DNA of 64,000 bases from Bradyrhizobium sp. BR 10289 (lineage in GTDB: Bacteria; Pseudomonadota; Alphaproteobacteria; Rhizobiales; Xanthobacteraceae). Positions 25,631 to 35,724 of the stretch are shown one piece after another. Under the pieces are notes generated by a model. The model saw only the letters and a list, made by a program, of their open reading frames with translations, was not told the origin of the DNA and ran no database searches. Position numbers and translations under genes: made by a program. The number at the start of each line of letters is the position of its first letter. Within the stretch, counting starts at the first letter, position 1. Location: assembly GCF_019455385.1 (NCBI RefSeq), contig NZ_JACOFR010000001.1, positions 124,001 through 188,000 on the forward strand, in the 5' to 3' direction.

Positions 25631-28510
25631 ATGATTGTGACGGATGTGGACGGTGTTGCGCAATGGTGTTTGGCGCGGCGATCGGTGCGGCTCCTGCTGT
25701 CGGCCGGGCTGGTCATCCCGGTATTCATCTGCGCGCCTGCCATGGCGGCTTGCACCCCGCCGGCGCCAACCAGCAACACGACGGTCGTTTGCGCGAGCGA
25801 TACTGACACCCAGCAGGGCAACGGCACGGGCTACGGGACCCGCAACGACAACAATAACTCGTACGACATTCGCGCGGGCGTGACCGTCCGTGGAGACGAC
25901 TTCGGCTTCAAGGTCGGCGTCAACAGCGTGTTCACCAACGCAGGGACGATCAGTGGAACGAATGCGGCGGGTATAACCGGTGGTGGCATGACGATCACCA
26001 ACCTGGTTGGTGCGACGATCACCGGATTCAACGCGATTACGCCATCGACCATCATTCTGAGCAACGCCGGTACGATCAGAGGCGAGGACAGGGCCGTTGA
26101 CACCAGCGGTAATGCCACCATCACCAATCTCGGCACCGGCCTGATCACGCAGACCCGAGCATCGGGCGGCGCGATCGTCTCCGGCCGTCTTGCGACGGTG
26201 GACAATTCCGGCACGATTTCCGGACACGAATTCGGCATTTCTGCCAGGGACATCGTGTTGTCGAACTCCGCTTCGGGTGCGGTCAGTGGCGGTAATGCCG
26301 TGATCGCGGACCAGGCGGTCACTGTAAGCAATGCAGGCGTGCTTCAGTCGACCGGCAACGCGGTCGTGTCGCGGGCCGGCGACGTCATTCTGACCAATGT
26401 GGCTTCCGGCACCATCTCCGCGGGAGCCGACACAATCGCGACGAATGCCGACCCGGCGACGGGGAAGGGCAACATCACGATCAACAATGCCGGCCTGATT
26501 CGTACGACGACGTCATTAGCCACGGTCATCTCCGCGAGCAACCTTGCCGATGTCACCAATTCCGGGACCATCTCCGGCGGCGCGGTCGCGATCCAGGGTG
26601 ACACCGTGAGGCTGACGAACCTCGCCGGCGGCAACATCAGCGCCCACGACTTCGCGGTGTTTGGCAACAGGTCCGCGCTGGTCGACAATGCCGGAACGAT
26701 TGCCGGTAACGGCAGCTCGGGCGTCGCCATCACCGCGGATGTCGGCGACGCAACCGTCCGCAATAGCGGCACCATCACCGGCACGGTCAATGCCGTCAGC
26801 GCCAACCAGACGGCGAACGTGATCAATAGTGGCACGATATCCAGCGGATCCACCGTGATCTTTGCGGGGACAGTCAATGCAATCAACACCGGGCTGATTT
26901 CAACGACGCTCGGATTCGGTTTGAGCGGCGGCAGGGTGAACCTGGACAATTCGGGAACCGTGACGGGTGACCGCGGCGTTAACGCGAGCGTCGCCAGCGT
27001 GAATAATTCCGGATCGATCATCGGACGGCTTGCAGCCGTCAACGCCAGCACCGCCAATGTAACGAATACCGGTCTGCTTCAGGCCTCGACCGTCAACGGT
27101 GACGGCATCCTGGCGAGCGAGGCGAGCGTCAACAACTCTGGCATCATCATCGCTCGACGCGGCATCAAGTCGAACGATGGCTCCAACATCACGAACTCCG
27201 GCACTATCACCGGTACTGGCGGAGTTGCAATCCAGCTCTCCAACAAGGCCGACACCCTGACGCTTTTGCCGGGCTCGAAGATCAATGGCGTGGTTGATTT
27301 CGGCTTCGGCAACGACGTGGTCAACATCAACCTGTCGCCGATCAACAGCAAGGTGTCGTCGCTGACGACGATCAATCTGCCGACCTTCATCAACTTCAAC
27401 GGGGTCATCAATACCAATGTCTCCGGCGGCAGCTTCAACGGCCCGTCGGTTGTCTCTGGCGCAACGCTGGCAACCCTCGATCCGACCGCGCTGGCGCAGA
27501 CCGATCGCACGATGATGGATTTCACCGGCGGCGTCTCCTCGTTGGTGCAGGGGCGCCTGAACGGTGGCAGCGGGCCGGCCGGCAGCAACATGATGGCGAT
27601 GGCCTACGCACCGGAGACGGCGCAAGCCGGTCCCTTCACCAAGGCGCCGCGGAGTCTCTGGACTAATCCGGCGCCGATCACGGTGTGGGCCAACAGCTTC
27701 GGCGGGCAGCGTATCCAGGACGAGACGGCGGCGACGCTTCGTGCGACCTCGACCGCGTGGGGCGGAGCGATCGGTATCGACCGCAAGGTGCAGCCGAACT
27801 GGCTAGTCGGGGCGTTCCTTGGCGGCGGGCAGGGCGGTCTCTCGGTCGCGCTCAACTCGCAGTCGGTGGATACGAATTACGCCTTCGCGGGCGTTTATAG
27901 CCGCTTCGAATGGGCCGCGCAGTTCTTCGACTTCACCATCCAGGGCGGCAACGCCGACAACAGGTCGCGCCGCCTGGTGCTGAACAATGGCGCGGTCGGC
28001 GGCATGGAGACGGCGACCTCGAACTACAGCGGCTGGTACGTCAGCCCCGAGGTGGCCTACGGATACAAGCTTGAAGTCGGCAACGGATACTTGCTGACGC
28101 CGACGGCGCGGCTGCGCTACGTCGCGGGCCGGTTCGACGGCTACAGCGAGACGGGTTCGGCGCAGGGATTGTCGATCGGCTCACGCACGCTGCAGGATGT
28201 CGAGGAGCGCGGCGAAGTCGATCTCTCGCGGGTGACCAGCCTCGGCGGCGGCGATCTCAAGGGCAACATCCATGGCGGCGTGATCGCCCTCCAGCGCATC
28301 GGCGACACCAATATCAATGCGGTGCTGATCGGCCAGAACCTGTCCTTCGTGACGCCCGGCAGCCGCAGCACGGTCGGCGCCGTCGCCGGTTTCGGCTTCG
28401 ACTACCGCACGAGCCGCAACGTGTCCGTGTTCGGCGCGGTCGAGGGCATGATGATGTCCGACCAGAGCCGCACCGGCACGGCGAAAGGCGGTGTTCGCGT
28501 CGCGTTCTGA
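25631..28510 (+). CDS. Autotransporter with beta-helix repeat passenger
   Basis: 959 residues. A signal peptide (hydrophobic to AMA-AC at about residue 39) precedes a passenger of tandem NSGTISG-type beta-helix repeats (about residues 70-600, every 20-25 residues). A C-terminal type V beta-barrel (about 690-959) ends GVRVAF with terminal Phe, the BAM recognition signal. The barrel segment includes [15 protein letters not shown] and [14 protein letters not shown] 25631 is the first good start. It should be exported to the cell surface, possibly as an adhesin. The passenger repeats and flanking palindromes suggest regulated surface display. No protease motif is visible. Confidence 0.92.
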   Translation: MIVTDVDGVAQWCLARRSVRLLLSAGLVIPVFICAPAMAACTPPAPTSNTTVVCASDTDTQQGNGTGYGTRNDNNNSYDIRAGVTVRGDDFGFKVGVNSVFTNAGTISGTNAAGITGGGMTITNLVGATITGFNAITPSTIILSNAGTIRGEDRAVDTSGNATITNLGTGLITQTRASGGAIVSGRLATVDNSGTISGHEFGISARDIVLSNSASGAVSGGNAVIADQAVTVSNAGVLQSTGNAVVSRAGDVILTNVASGTISAGADTIATNADPATGKGNITINNAGLIRTTTSLATVISASNLADVTNSGTISGGAVAIQGDTVRLTNLAGGNISAHDFAVFGNRSALVDNAGTIAGNGSSGVAITADVGDATVRNSGTITGTVNAVSANQTANVINSGTISSGSTVIFAGTVNAINTGLISTTLGFGLSGGRVNLDNSGTVTGDRGVNASVASVNNSGSIIGRLAAVNASTANVTNTGLLQASTVNGDGILASEASVNNSGIIIARRGIKSNDGSNITNSGTITGTGGVAIQLSNKADTLTLLPGSKINGVVDFGFGNDVVNINLSPINSKVSSLTTINLPTFINFNGVINTNVSGGSFNGPSVVSGATLATLDPTALAQTDRTMMDFTGGVSSLVQGRLNGGSGPAGSNMMAMAYAPETAQAGPFTKAPRSLWTNPAPITVWANSFGGQRIQDETAATLRATSTAWGGAIGIDRKVQPNWLVGAFLGGGQGGLSVALNSQSVDTNYAFAGVYSRFEWAAQFFDFTIQGGNADNRSRRLVLNNGAVGGMETATSNYSGWYVSPEVAYGYKLEVGNGYLLTPTARLRYVAGRFDGYSETGSAQGLSIGSRTLQDVEERGEVDLSRVTSLGGGDLKGNIHGGVIALQRIGDTNINAVLIGQNLSFVTPGSRSTVGAVAGFGFDYRTSRNVSVFGAVEGMMMSDQSRTGTAKGGVRVAF

Positions 28511-28545
28511 GCCGGCACCAGCCCTGGCGGCTGGAGCGCGACGCC

Positions 28546-28576
28546 CGCCGGCCGGGCTCCATTCGCCCGGCCGGCG
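28546..28576 (+). terminator. Hairpin after the autotransporter gene
   Basis: A perfect 12-base stem CGCCGGCCGGGC / GCCCGGCCGGCG with a 7-base loop begins 35 bases after the stop. No T-run follows (the next bases are CCTCCTCC), so it may slow RNA polymerase or protect the transcript rather than act as a classic intrinsic terminator. Confidence 0.6.
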
Positions 28577-28578
28577 CC

Positions 28579-28594
28579 TCCTCCGATCGGAGGA
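28579..28594 (+). promoter_or_regulatory. Second copy of 16-bp palindrome TCCTCCGATCGGAGGA
   Basis: Identical to the element at 25579-25594 in all 16 positions and again placed just before a gene start, 62 bases upstream of LuxR paralogue 2. The two copies lie exactly 3,000 bases apart and bracket the autotransporter. It was not found upstream of LuxR paralogue 1 or 3. A shared regulator is likely. Confidence 0.5.
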
Positions 28595-28656
28595 TGAGGA
28601 CACGCCCGCTCCGTGATAGGGTCACAGGCATTGATCACCGAGTGTCATTTTGAGCC

Positions 28657-29775
28657 ATGCCCGGACCGCGGAAACTGCCAGAGCTGGTCGAGTCCATCTA
28701 TGACGCCGGCCTCGATCCCTCGCTGTGGAACGACGCCGTCACCGGCATCCGCGATTTCGTCGGCGGTCAGGCCTGCGGGCTGTTTTCCAAGGATTCCATC
28801 AGCAAGTTCGGCGTCACGCATTACTATTGCGGGGCCGACCCGCACTATATCCAGCTCTATTCCGACACGCACTCGAGGTTCGACCCGCTGACCGTGCTGC
28901 CGCCGCAGGGCCGGATCGTGAGCATTCCAGAACTGGTCAATTTCTATGAGTACCGGCGCGGGCGCTTCTACCAGGAATGGATGAAGCCGCAGGGGTGCAG
29001 CGATGCGGCCAATGTCGTGCTCGACACGTCGAATGCGAGCTGTCCGGTGATGATGACGGTGCTGTCGGGCCGTCGCATGGTCGATCCCGCGATGAAGCAG
29101 CGCCTTTCGCTGATCGTGCCGCACGCCAGCCGCGCGCTGCTGATCAACCGCGCGATCGATTCGCAATTGACCCTGGCGACGGCATTGGCCGATGTCCTCG
29201 ACAATCTGGCGTCCGGCATCTTCCTGCTGGATGCGTCCTGCCGCCTGGTGCATGCCAATTCCGCAGGCTACGCCTTGCTGGCGGCTGACGATGTGGTTCG
29301 CTCCGTGGCGGGGCAGCTCGTGACATGCAGCCCAGAAGCCAATCAGACGCTGCGCGAAGCGTTCGCAACCGGCAGTGAAATGGCCCTGTTTGCCGCCAGG
29401 GACCGCGCGCTTCCGCTGCTCTCGCCAACGGGCGAGCACTATGTCGCGCATCTTCTGCCGCTGTCGTCGGTGCTGCGGAACGGCGGCGAGCGCGTGACTG
29501 ATGCCGCCGGCGCGCTGCTGCTGCGCAAGGTCTCGCTCGGCGGACCATCCTATGGCGAGTTGATCGCGCGGACCTTCGATCTCACGCCGGCCGAGCTGCG
29601 CGTGTTCCTGGCGATCGTCGAGGTCGGCGGCGTGCCGGAGACGGCGGCGGCGCTCGGTATCGCCGAGACGACCGCGAAGACGCATCTGCATCGCGTCTTC
29701 GCCAAGACCGGCGTCTCGCGGCAGGCCGACCTCGTCAAGCTCGCGGCCGGCTTCGCCAATCCGCTGATCAATTGA
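28657..29775 (+). CDS. LuxR-family transcriptional regulator (paralogue 2)
   Basis: 372 residues. The C-terminal LuxR helix-turn-helix is FDLTPAELRVFLAIVEVGGVPETAAALGIAETTAKTHL. A middle PAS-like segment (CRLVHANSAGYALLAADDV) and an N-terminal sensor domain (YIQLYSDTHSRFDPLTVLPP) complete it. It is very similar to the following gene over its whole length and shares layout with paralogue 1. No signal synthase is adjacent. Placement after the autotransporter suggests it may regulate it, but a direct link is only inferred from the shared palindrome. Confidence 0.88.
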   Translation: MPGPRKLPELVESIYDAGLDPSLWNDAVTGIRDFVGGQACGLFSKDSISKFGVTHYYCGADPHYIQLYSDTHSRFDPLTVLPPQGRIVSIPELVNFYEYRRGRFYQEWMKPQGCSDAANVVLDTSNASCPVMMTVLSGRRMVDPAMKQRLSLIVPHASRALLINRAIDSQLTLATALADVLDNLASGIFLLDASCRLVHANSAGYALLAADDVVRSVAGQLVTCSPEANQTLREAFATGSEMALFAARDRALPLLSPTGEHYVAHLLPLSSVLRNGGERVTDAAGALLLRKVSLGGPSYGELIARTFDLTPAELRVFLAIVEVGGVPETAAALGIAETTAKTHLHRVFAKTGVSRQADLVKLAAGFANPLIN

Positions 29776-29886
29776 TCGGCCGATTTGCGTCGGGGTTGAA
29801 CCTTTTGGGTCTTCGATCGACTCACAGGTGCCGCAAGGCGTGCAGACCGTTTCGCAACCTCCGCGCTTGATCCCTGGGTTCTTCCG

Positions 29887-31005
29887 ATGCCCCGTCCTCC
29901 AAATCCGTCCGAGTTGATCGAGAGCATCTACGACGCCGGGCTCCGCCCTGAATTGTGGAGCGATGTCGTCGTCATGCTCAATGCCTTCATTGGCAGCCAG
30001 GCCTGCGGCCTGATCTCGAAGGACCCGGTCAGCAAATCAGGCGCGACGCATTACTATTGCGGCGTCGATCCGCACTACATCCAGCTCTATGCCGAGACCT
30101 ACGCGCAATACGATCCGCTGGCGCGGCTGCCGCGCTATGGCGAGGTGCGCAACATCCCGGATCTCGTCGACTACGACGCATATCGCCGCGGGCGCTTCTA
30201 CCAGGAATGGCTGCGCCCGCAGGGCTGCGTGGATGTCGCCAATGTGGTGCTGGAGCAGTCGAAGTCGCCATGTCCGATGCTGCTGACCGTAATCCCCGGC
30301 AGGAACATGCTCGATGCGGAACAGCGCGCGCGGATGCAGTCGCTGGTTCCGCATGCGAGCCGGGCGCTGCTGATCAACAAGGCGATCGCGCGCAAGCAGC
30401 AGCGCGCGATCGCGCTCGCTGATGTCGTCGACCGGCTGAGTGCCGGCGTCATCCTGCTCGACAAGGCCTGCCATATCGTTCACAGCAATCCGGCCGCGGA
30501 CGCGATCCTGGCCGCCGACGATGTCCTGCGGTCGGTCGCGGGACGGCTGATGGCGCGATCCTCCGCTGCGGGTGTCGCGCTGCGGGAGATCTTCCAGGAC
30601 GCAGGTGCTGTGGCCCTGGCAGCGGCTTCGGGACGGAAGATCCCGCTGACAGCGCAGGATGGGTCCTACTACGTCGCGCACGTCATCGCGCTGCCGTCGC
30701 TGCTGCGTGAAGGCGCAGTGGAGCGCACCTCGGCGGTGGGTGCCCTGTTCATCTGGAAGGCGGAACTCGACGGTCGGTCCTGTGCCGGCGTCATCGACCG
30801 CACGTTCGAGCTCACGCCTGCGGAGCTCAGGGTTCTGCAATCGATCGTCGAGGTCGGTGGCGTGCCGGAGACGGCGATTGCGCTGGGCATCGCCGAGACG
30901 ACGGTCAAGACACATCTGCATCGCGTCTTCGCCAAGACCGGCGTTTCGCGCCAGGCCGATCTCGTCAAGCTCGCGGCAGGATTTTCCAACCCGCTCGTGC
31001 ACTGA
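29887..31005 (+). CDS. LuxR-family transcriptional regulator (paralogue 3)
   Basis: 372 residues, a close tandem duplicate of paralogue 2: the same length, the same DPHYIQLYAETYAQYDPL sensor segment and the same IAETTVKTHLHRVFAKTGVSRQADLVKLAAGF recognition region. Differences lie mainly in residues 130-300, suggesting ligand-side divergence. It begins 111 bases after paralogue 2. The ribosome site is weak (CTGGGTTCTTCCG). Two near-identical DNA-binding domains side by side suggest overlapping target sites with distinct inputs. Confidence 0.88.
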   Translation: MPRPPNPSELIESIYDAGLRPELWSDVVVMLNAFIGSQACGLISKDPVSKSGATHYYCGVDPHYIQLYAETYAQYDPLARLPRYGEVRNIPDLVDYDAYRRGRFYQEWLRPQGCVDVANVVLEQSKSPCPMLLTVIPGRNMLDAEQRARMQSLVPHASRALLINKAIARKQQRAIALADVVDRLSAGVILLDKACHIVHSNPAADAILAADDVLRSVAGRLMARSSAAGVALREIFQDAGAVALAAASGRKIPLTAQDGSYYVAHVIALPSLLREGAVERTSAVGALFIWKAELDGRSCAGVIDRTFELTPAELRVLQSIVEVGGVPETAIALGIAETTVKTHLHRVFAKTGVSRQADLVKLAAGFSNPLVH

Positions 31006-31083
31006 GGCGCTCGCAGCTCGCGCGGCGAGTCGCTTGACACGCCATCAGGTTCAATCAGCAGCATCATTATTAAGTTATTGCGT

Positions 31084-31101
31084 GTCATTCGATTGAATGA
31101 C
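31084..31101 (+). promoter_or_regulatory. Dyad GTCATTC-gatt-GAATGAC
   Basis: An 18-base inverted repeat with perfect 7-base arms lies in an AT-richer 230-base gap after LuxR paralogue 3 and about 150 bases before the next small gene. It is flanked by a TTGACA box at 31034-31039 without a convincing -10 at the usual distance. Possible operator; no binder can be named. Confidence 0.35.
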
Positions 31102-31235
31102 GCGACTTTCGTCGTTCTCTCTTACGAGACGTCACACGATCTGTTGTTTGACGCGTTCGATCGTTGTGTGAAGCAACTCACTGCAAGCGAAACCCGATCC
31201 CGTCAATCTCGCCGACATGTTCAAAGGAGATTGTC

Positions 31236-31493
31236 ATGCGAACGCCGTCACCGGATTTGGCAGGCAGGTTCCGCAGCATCGTCGCGCGGCTCGGCGCCGC
31301 ATTCCACGCGCAGCGCAAAATGGAGGCGCAGCGCGCCTTGCAGCGCTATCGCCATTTGCTGGAGCAGCCGCACGACGCATTGCCTTTGAATGAAATCATT
31401 CCGGTCAGCAACAAAGAGGACATTTCCGCCCATGCCCACGGACTTGATGCGCGCGAGCGCGCCCCCGGCGAGCCCGCGTTCGAGCGTGCGTAA
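31236..31493 (+). CDS. Hypothetical small protein, 85 residues
   Basis: Starts at an ATG with AAGGAGA six bases ahead. Soluble, largely helical and Arg/Ala-rich (LGAAFHAQRKMEAQRALQRYRHLL), with a flexible acidic C-terminus. Its 3' end overlaps the following gene by about 60 bases in another frame. I recognise no domain and propose no function. Confidence 0.55.
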   Translation: MRTPSPDLAGRFRSIVARLGAAFHAQRKMEAQRALQRYRHLLEQPHDALPLNEIIPVSNKEDISAHAHGLDARERAPGEPAFERA

Positions 31494-31671
31494 CGCCAAC
31501 ATCGTCGCGGCCGCGCTGACCGCAGCCCTGGTCACGCTTCAGCTGGCCGGGCTCGCGATGCTGGAGCGCTCTCACGCGCAGCCGGCCGCGCCGGCGCAGG
31601 TGAGCGGCAGCCAGCCGGTGCTCTGCACCGGCGGCACCGAGGTCCCGGTGCCACAGTCGCATTACGATTGA
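31432..31671 (+). CDS. Hypothetical small membrane-anchored protein, 79 residues
   Basis: ATG 31432 is preceded by GAGGA at about ten bases. A single hydrophobic stretch (NIVAAALTAALVTLQLAGLAML, about residues 22-43) would be an anchor or uncleaved signal. The rest is Pro/Ser-rich with one Cys. It overlaps the preceding small gene and ends 15 bases before the TauE/SafE gene. Function unknown. Confidence 0.5.
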   Translation: MPTDLMRASAPPASPRSSVRNANIVAAALTAALVTLQLAGLAMLERSHAQPAAPAQVSGSQPVLCTGGTEVPVPQSHYD

Positions 31672-31686
31672 TCCGGAGCCGTCATC

Positions 31687-32415
31687 GTGCCTGACATCGA
31701 AACCGGCCTTCTGCTCAGCGTTGCCGTGTTCGCCGGCGCCTTCGTCTCGGGGCTCTCGGGCTTTGCGTTCTCGGCGGTTGCGGGCGCCATCCTGCTCCGG
31801 GTGTTTCAGCCGCTGGAGGCGGTGCCGCTGATGATGGCGTGCAGCATCGGCGTGCAGGCGACCAATTTGTGGGCGCTCCGGCGCAGCATTCGTTGGGAGG
31901 GCAGCCTGCTGCTGATCGTCGGCGGCCTGATCGGCGTGCCCATCGCGGTGTCGCTGCTCCAGAGCACCGATACGCATCTGCTCCGGCGCGGCTTCGGCAT
32001 CATCGTCGCGCTCTACGCCGCCTACATGCTGCTGCGACCGACACTGGTGACGGCCGGCGAGGCCGTCGGCCGTCACTGGGTTGCGCTGATCGGATTTGGA
32101 GGCGGGCTGGTCGGCGGCCTCACGGCGATGCCCGGCGCGATCCCGACGATCTGGTGCGACATGCGCGGCATGCCCAAGAGCGAGCAGCGCGGCCTGGTGC
32201 AGCCTTTCATCGCCGCGATGCAGGTCTTTGCGATTGGCCTGCTGATCGGCCACCAGGACCTGTCGTCGAAGGTCTTCGTCGATCTCGCCATCAGCCTGCC
32301 GGCGCTGTTCGCCGGCTCGGCACTTGGCGTGATCGCCTTTCACCGGGTCAACGAGACGGTCTTTCGCAAGACCGTGCTCGTTCTGCTGCTGATCTCGGGA
32401 ATTTCTTTGATCTAG
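31687..32415 (+). CDS. TauE/SafE-family membrane protein (sulfite/anion exporter-like)
   Basis: 242 residues with eight hydrophobic segments and the family's repeated glycine-rich motifs (VSGLSGFAFSAVAG near the N-terminus, GFGGGLVGGLTAMPGAIPTIW in the middle). The start is GTG 31687. Its stop codon shares bases with the stop of the convergent RND pump gene (CTAG at 32412-32415). Members export sulfite, sulfoacetate or similar organic anions; this substrate is unknown. Confidence 0.85.
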   Translation: MPDIETGLLLSVAVFAGAFVSGLSGFAFSAVAGAILLRVFQPLEAVPLMMACSIGVQATNLWALRRSIRWEGSLLLIVGGLIGVPIAVSLLQSTDTHLLRRGFGIIVALYAAYMLLRPTLVTAGEAVGRHWVALIGFGGGLVGGLTAMPGAIPTIWCDMRGMPKSEQRGLVQPFIAAMQVFAIGLLIGHQDLSSKVFVDLAISLPALFAGSALGVIAFHRVNETVFRKTVLVLLLISGISLI

Positions 32416-35400
32416 TGCCCCGGACTGGTGACTGTGCCTTGCACCGGCACTACGCTGGAGCCGCTGCCATGATGCACCAGCGGCTTGTTGCCGGTGATGG
32501 TTCGCAGCAGCACATAGAACACCGGCGTCAGGAACAGGCCGAACAATGTGACGCCGATCATGCCGGAGAACACCGCAACGCCCATCGCGCGCCGCATCTC
32601 CGAGCCGGCGCCGGTCGAGAGCACCAGCGGCAACACGCCCATGATGAAGGCCATCGAGGTCATCAGGATCGGACGAAGCCGCAGCCGGCTCGCCTCGATC
32701 GCGGCCCGGATCGGCGTGCGCCCGGCGAATTCGAGCTCGCGCGCGAATTCGACGATCAGGATCGCGTTCTTGGCGGAGAGGCCGACGAGCACGATCAAGC
32801 CGATCTGGGTGAAGACGTTGTTGTCGCCCTTGGAGATCCAGACGCCGAACATCGCGGCGAGCAGCCCCATCGGCACGATCATGATGATCGAGAGCGGCAG
32901 GGTCAGGCTCTCATACAGCGCGGCCAGCACCAGGAACACCAGCAGGATTGCCAGCGGGAACACCCAGAGGCCGGAATTGCCGGCGATGAACTCCTGATAG
33001 GTCAGGTCGGTCCATTCGAACGCAAAGCCCGGCGGCAGCGTCTCGGCCGCGATCCGCGTCGCGACCTCCTGTGCCTGGCCCGAGGAGAAGCCGGGTGCGG
33101 CTGCCGCGTTGATGTCGGACGACAGGAAGCCGTTGTAGCGGATCGCACGCTCGGGGCCTGCGCTCTGGCGGATCTTCAGCAGTGCCGAGAGCGGCACCAT
33201 GTCGCCGGAGGATGAGCGCACTTTCAACTGCCTGATGTCGTCGGCGCGGGCGCGGAACGGCGCGTCGGCCTGGACATAGACCGAGTAGGTGCGGCCAAAC
33301 TTGTTGAAGTCGTTGACGTAGTAGGAGCCGAGGTAAATCTGCAGCGTATTGAACACCTCCGTCACCGGCACGCCCAGCTGCAGCGCCTTGGTGCGGTCGA
33401 TGTCGGCGAACAGCTGCGGCACGTTGACCTGGAAGCTCGAGAACACGCCGGCGATCTCCGGCGCCTTCTGCATCGCCGCCATGAACGCTTTCGTAGCCTC
33501 GTTCAGCGCCTCATAGCCGAGGCCCGCGCGGTCCTCGATCTGCAGCTTGAAGCCGCCGATGGTGCCGAGGCCGTTGACCGGCGGCGGCGGGAACATGGCG
33601 ATGAAGGCTTCCTGGATGCCCGCGTACTTCTTGTTCAGCTCCGCCGCGATTGCGGGGCCGCTGAGCGAGGGATCCTTGCGTTCGTCGAACGGTTTCAGTG
33701 TCGAGAACACGATGCCGGCGTTGGAGGAGTTGGTGAAGCCGGCGATCGACAGGCCGGGGAAGGCGACCGAGCTCTCGACACCGGGCTGGGTCAGCGCGAT
33801 GTCGCTCATCTTGCGGATCACCTCTTCGGTGCGATCGAGCGCTGCACCGTCCGGCAGCCGCGAGAAGCCGACCAGATATTGCTTGTCCTGGCCCGGCACG
33901 AATCCACTGGGCACCTGCTGGAACAGGAGGGCGGTAACGCCAACCAGCACGACATAGAGGCCCATCACCGCGGCCTTGCCGGAGATCACCTTGCCGACGG
34001 TGCCGCTGTAGCTGTTCGAGGAGTAGGTGAAGGCCCGGTTGAAGCGGCGGAAGAACCAGCCGAGACTCTTCTCCATGACGATGGTCAGCTTGTCCTTCGG
34101 CTCGTTGTGGCCCTTCAGCAATAGCGCCGACAGGGCCGGCGACAGCGTCAGCGAGTTGACCGCGGAGATCACGGTCGAGATTGCGATCGTCAACGCGAAC
34201 TGCTTGTAGAACTGGCCGGTGAGGCCGGAGATGAAGGCGAGCGGCACGAACACCGCGATCAGCACCATCGCGATCGCGATGATCGGGCCCGACACTTCGC
34301 GCATCGCCTGATAGGTGGCGTCGCGCGGGGATAACCCGCCCTCGATGTTGCGTTCGACGTTCTCGACCACGACGATGGCATCGTCGACGACGATGCCGAT
34401 CGCGAGCACGAGGCCGAACAGGCTGAGCGCGTTGATCGAGAAGCCGAACACGTGCATCACCGCGAACGTGCCGACGATCGACACCGGCACCGCCAGCAGC
34501 GGGATGATCGAGGCGCGCCAGGTCTGCAGGAACAGGATCACCACCAGCACCACCAGCGCGATCGCCTCGAGCAGCGTGTGGATCACGGCTTCGATCGAGG
34601 AGCGCACGAACTGGGTGGGATCGTAGACGATCTGGTAGGACACGCCCTCCGGCATGTTCTTCTTGATCTCGGCCATGGTGGCGCGGACGTGGTCGGAAAT
34701 CTCCAGCGCGTTAGAGCCCGGCGCCTGGAAGATCGGGATCGCCACCGCCTGCTTGTTGTCGAGCAGCGAGCGCAGGCCGTATTCGGAGGCGCCAAGCTCG
34801 ATGCGCGCGACGTCGCGAAGACGAACCACCTCGCCGCGCGTGCCGGTCTTGACCACGATGTCGCCGAACTGCTCCTCGTTGGCGAGGCGTCCCTCGGCAT
34901 TGACCGAGAGCTGGAGGTCGATGCCCTTGACGTTGGGGGAGGAGCCGACCACGCCGGCGGCGGCCTCGACGTTCTGCGCCTGGATCGCCTTGACGATGTC
35001 GCTCGCGGTCAGGCCGTGCTCGGCCGCCTTCTGCGGATCGACCCAGACCCGCATCGAATAATCGCCGGCGCCATAGAGCTGGACGTCACCGACGCCGTCG
35101 ATCCGCGCCAGCCGGTCCTTGACGTTGAGCACCGCGTAGTTGCGCAAATACGTCATGTCATAGCGGCCGTTCGGCGACAAGAGATGCACGACCATGGTGA
35201 GGTCGGGCGAGGACTTCTTGGTGATGATGCCGAGCTGGCGCACCACGGCCGGCAGGCGCGGTTCGGCCTGCTGCACGCGGTTCTGCACCAGCTGCGTCGC
35301 CTTGTCGGGGTCGGTGCCGAGGCGGAACGTCACCGTCAGCGTCATCGCGCCGTCGGTGGTGGCCTGGCTCGACATGTACAGCATGTTCTCGACGCCGTTG

Positions 35401-35612
35401 ATCTGCTCCTCGATGGGCGTTGCCACCGTCTCCGCGATCACCTTGGGGTTGGCGCCGGGATAGGTCGCGCGCACGACGACCGAGGGCGGCACGACATCGG
35501 GATATTCAGAGATCGGCATCGCGAACAGCGAGATCAGGCCGGCAAGGAAGATCAGGACCGACAGCACGCCGGCGAAAATCGGACGATCGATGAAGAATTT
35601 TGAGAGATTCAT
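32412..35612 (-). CDS. RND multidrug efflux pump inner-membrane subunit (AcrB/MexB-like)
   Basis: 1066 residues, the full length of HAE1-type pumps. Motif A near TM4 reads LVLAIGIVVDDAIVVVENVE with the proton-relay aspartates. The N-terminal FFIDRPIFAGVLSVLIFLAG helix and the porter-domain signature YPGANPKVIAETVATPIEEQINGVE are present. The upstream adaptor gene and a divergent TetR repressor complete a standard efflux locus. No outer-membrane factor is encoded here, so it must borrow one. A hairpin lies between adaptor and pump. Confidence 0.95.
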   Translation of the reverse strand: MNLSKFFIDRPIFAGVLSVLIFLAGLISLFAMPISEYPDVVPPSVVVRATYPGANPKVIAETVATPIEEQINGVENMLYMSSQATTDGAMTLTVTFRLGTDPDKATQLVQNRVQQAEPRLPAVVRQLGIITKKSSPDLTMVVHLLSPNGRYDMTYLRNYAVLNVKDRLARIDGVGDVQLYGAGDYSMRVWVDPQKAAEHGLTASDIVKAIQAQNVEAAAGVVGSSPNVKGIDLQLSVNAEGRLANEEQFGDIVVKTGTRGEVVRLRDVARIELGASEYGLRSLLDNKQAVAIPIFQAPGSNALEISDHVRATMAEIKKNMPEGVSYQIVYDPTQFVRSSIEAVIHTLLEAIALVVLVVILFLQTWRASIIPLLAVPVSIVGTFAVMHVFGFSINALSLFGLVLAIGIVVDDAIVVVENVERNIEGGLSPRDATYQAMREVSGPIIAIAMVLIAVFVPLAFISGLTGQFYKQFALTIAISTVISAVNSLTLSPALSALLLKGHNEPKDKLTIVMEKSLGWFFRRFNRAFTYSSNSYSGTVGKVISGKAAVMGLYVVLVGVTALLFQQVPSGFVPGQDKQYLVGFSRLPDGAALDRTEEVIRKMSDIALTQPGVESSVAFPGLSIAGFTNSSNAGIVFSTLKPFDERKDPSLSGPAIAAELNKKYAGIQEAFIAMFPPPPVNGLGTIGGFKLQIEDRAGLGYEALNEATKAFMAAMQKAPEIAGVFSSFQVNVPQLFADIDRTKALQLGVPVTEVFNTLQIYLGSYYVNDFNKFGRTYSVYVQADAPFRARADDIRQLKVRSSSGDMVPLSALLKIRQSAGPERAIRYNGFLSSDINAAAAPGFSSGQAQEVATRIAAETLPPGFAFEWTDLTYQEFIAGNSGLWVFPLAILLVFLVLAALYESLTLPLSIIMIVPMGLLAAMFGVWISKGDNNVFTQIGLIVLVGLSAKNAILIVEFARELEFAGRTPIRAAIEASRLRLRPILMTSMAFIMGVLPLVLSTGAGSEMRRAMGVAVFSGMIGVTLFGLFLTPVFYVLLRTITGNKPLVHHGSGSSVVPVQGTVTSPGH

Positions 35613-35724
35613 GGCCTTGCCCCTGCAAGAGAGACAGCTCTCCCGTCATCCGGGACGCGGGCTTTGTCCGCGATGTCCGGAATCGGGATGCGATGTCTTG
35701 GTCGTTGTCTTGGTCGTTTTTTGA

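Noticed and set aside
22734..31005. A quorum-sensing system with the LuxR genes
   Set aside because: No LuxI-type synthase gene and no clear AHL-binding motif in the N-terminal domains; they are treated as solo LuxR regulators.
31034..31062. A TTGACA box as a sigma-70 promoter for the small genes
   Set aside because: No convincing -10 at 16-18 bases; the closest TATTAA is too far away.
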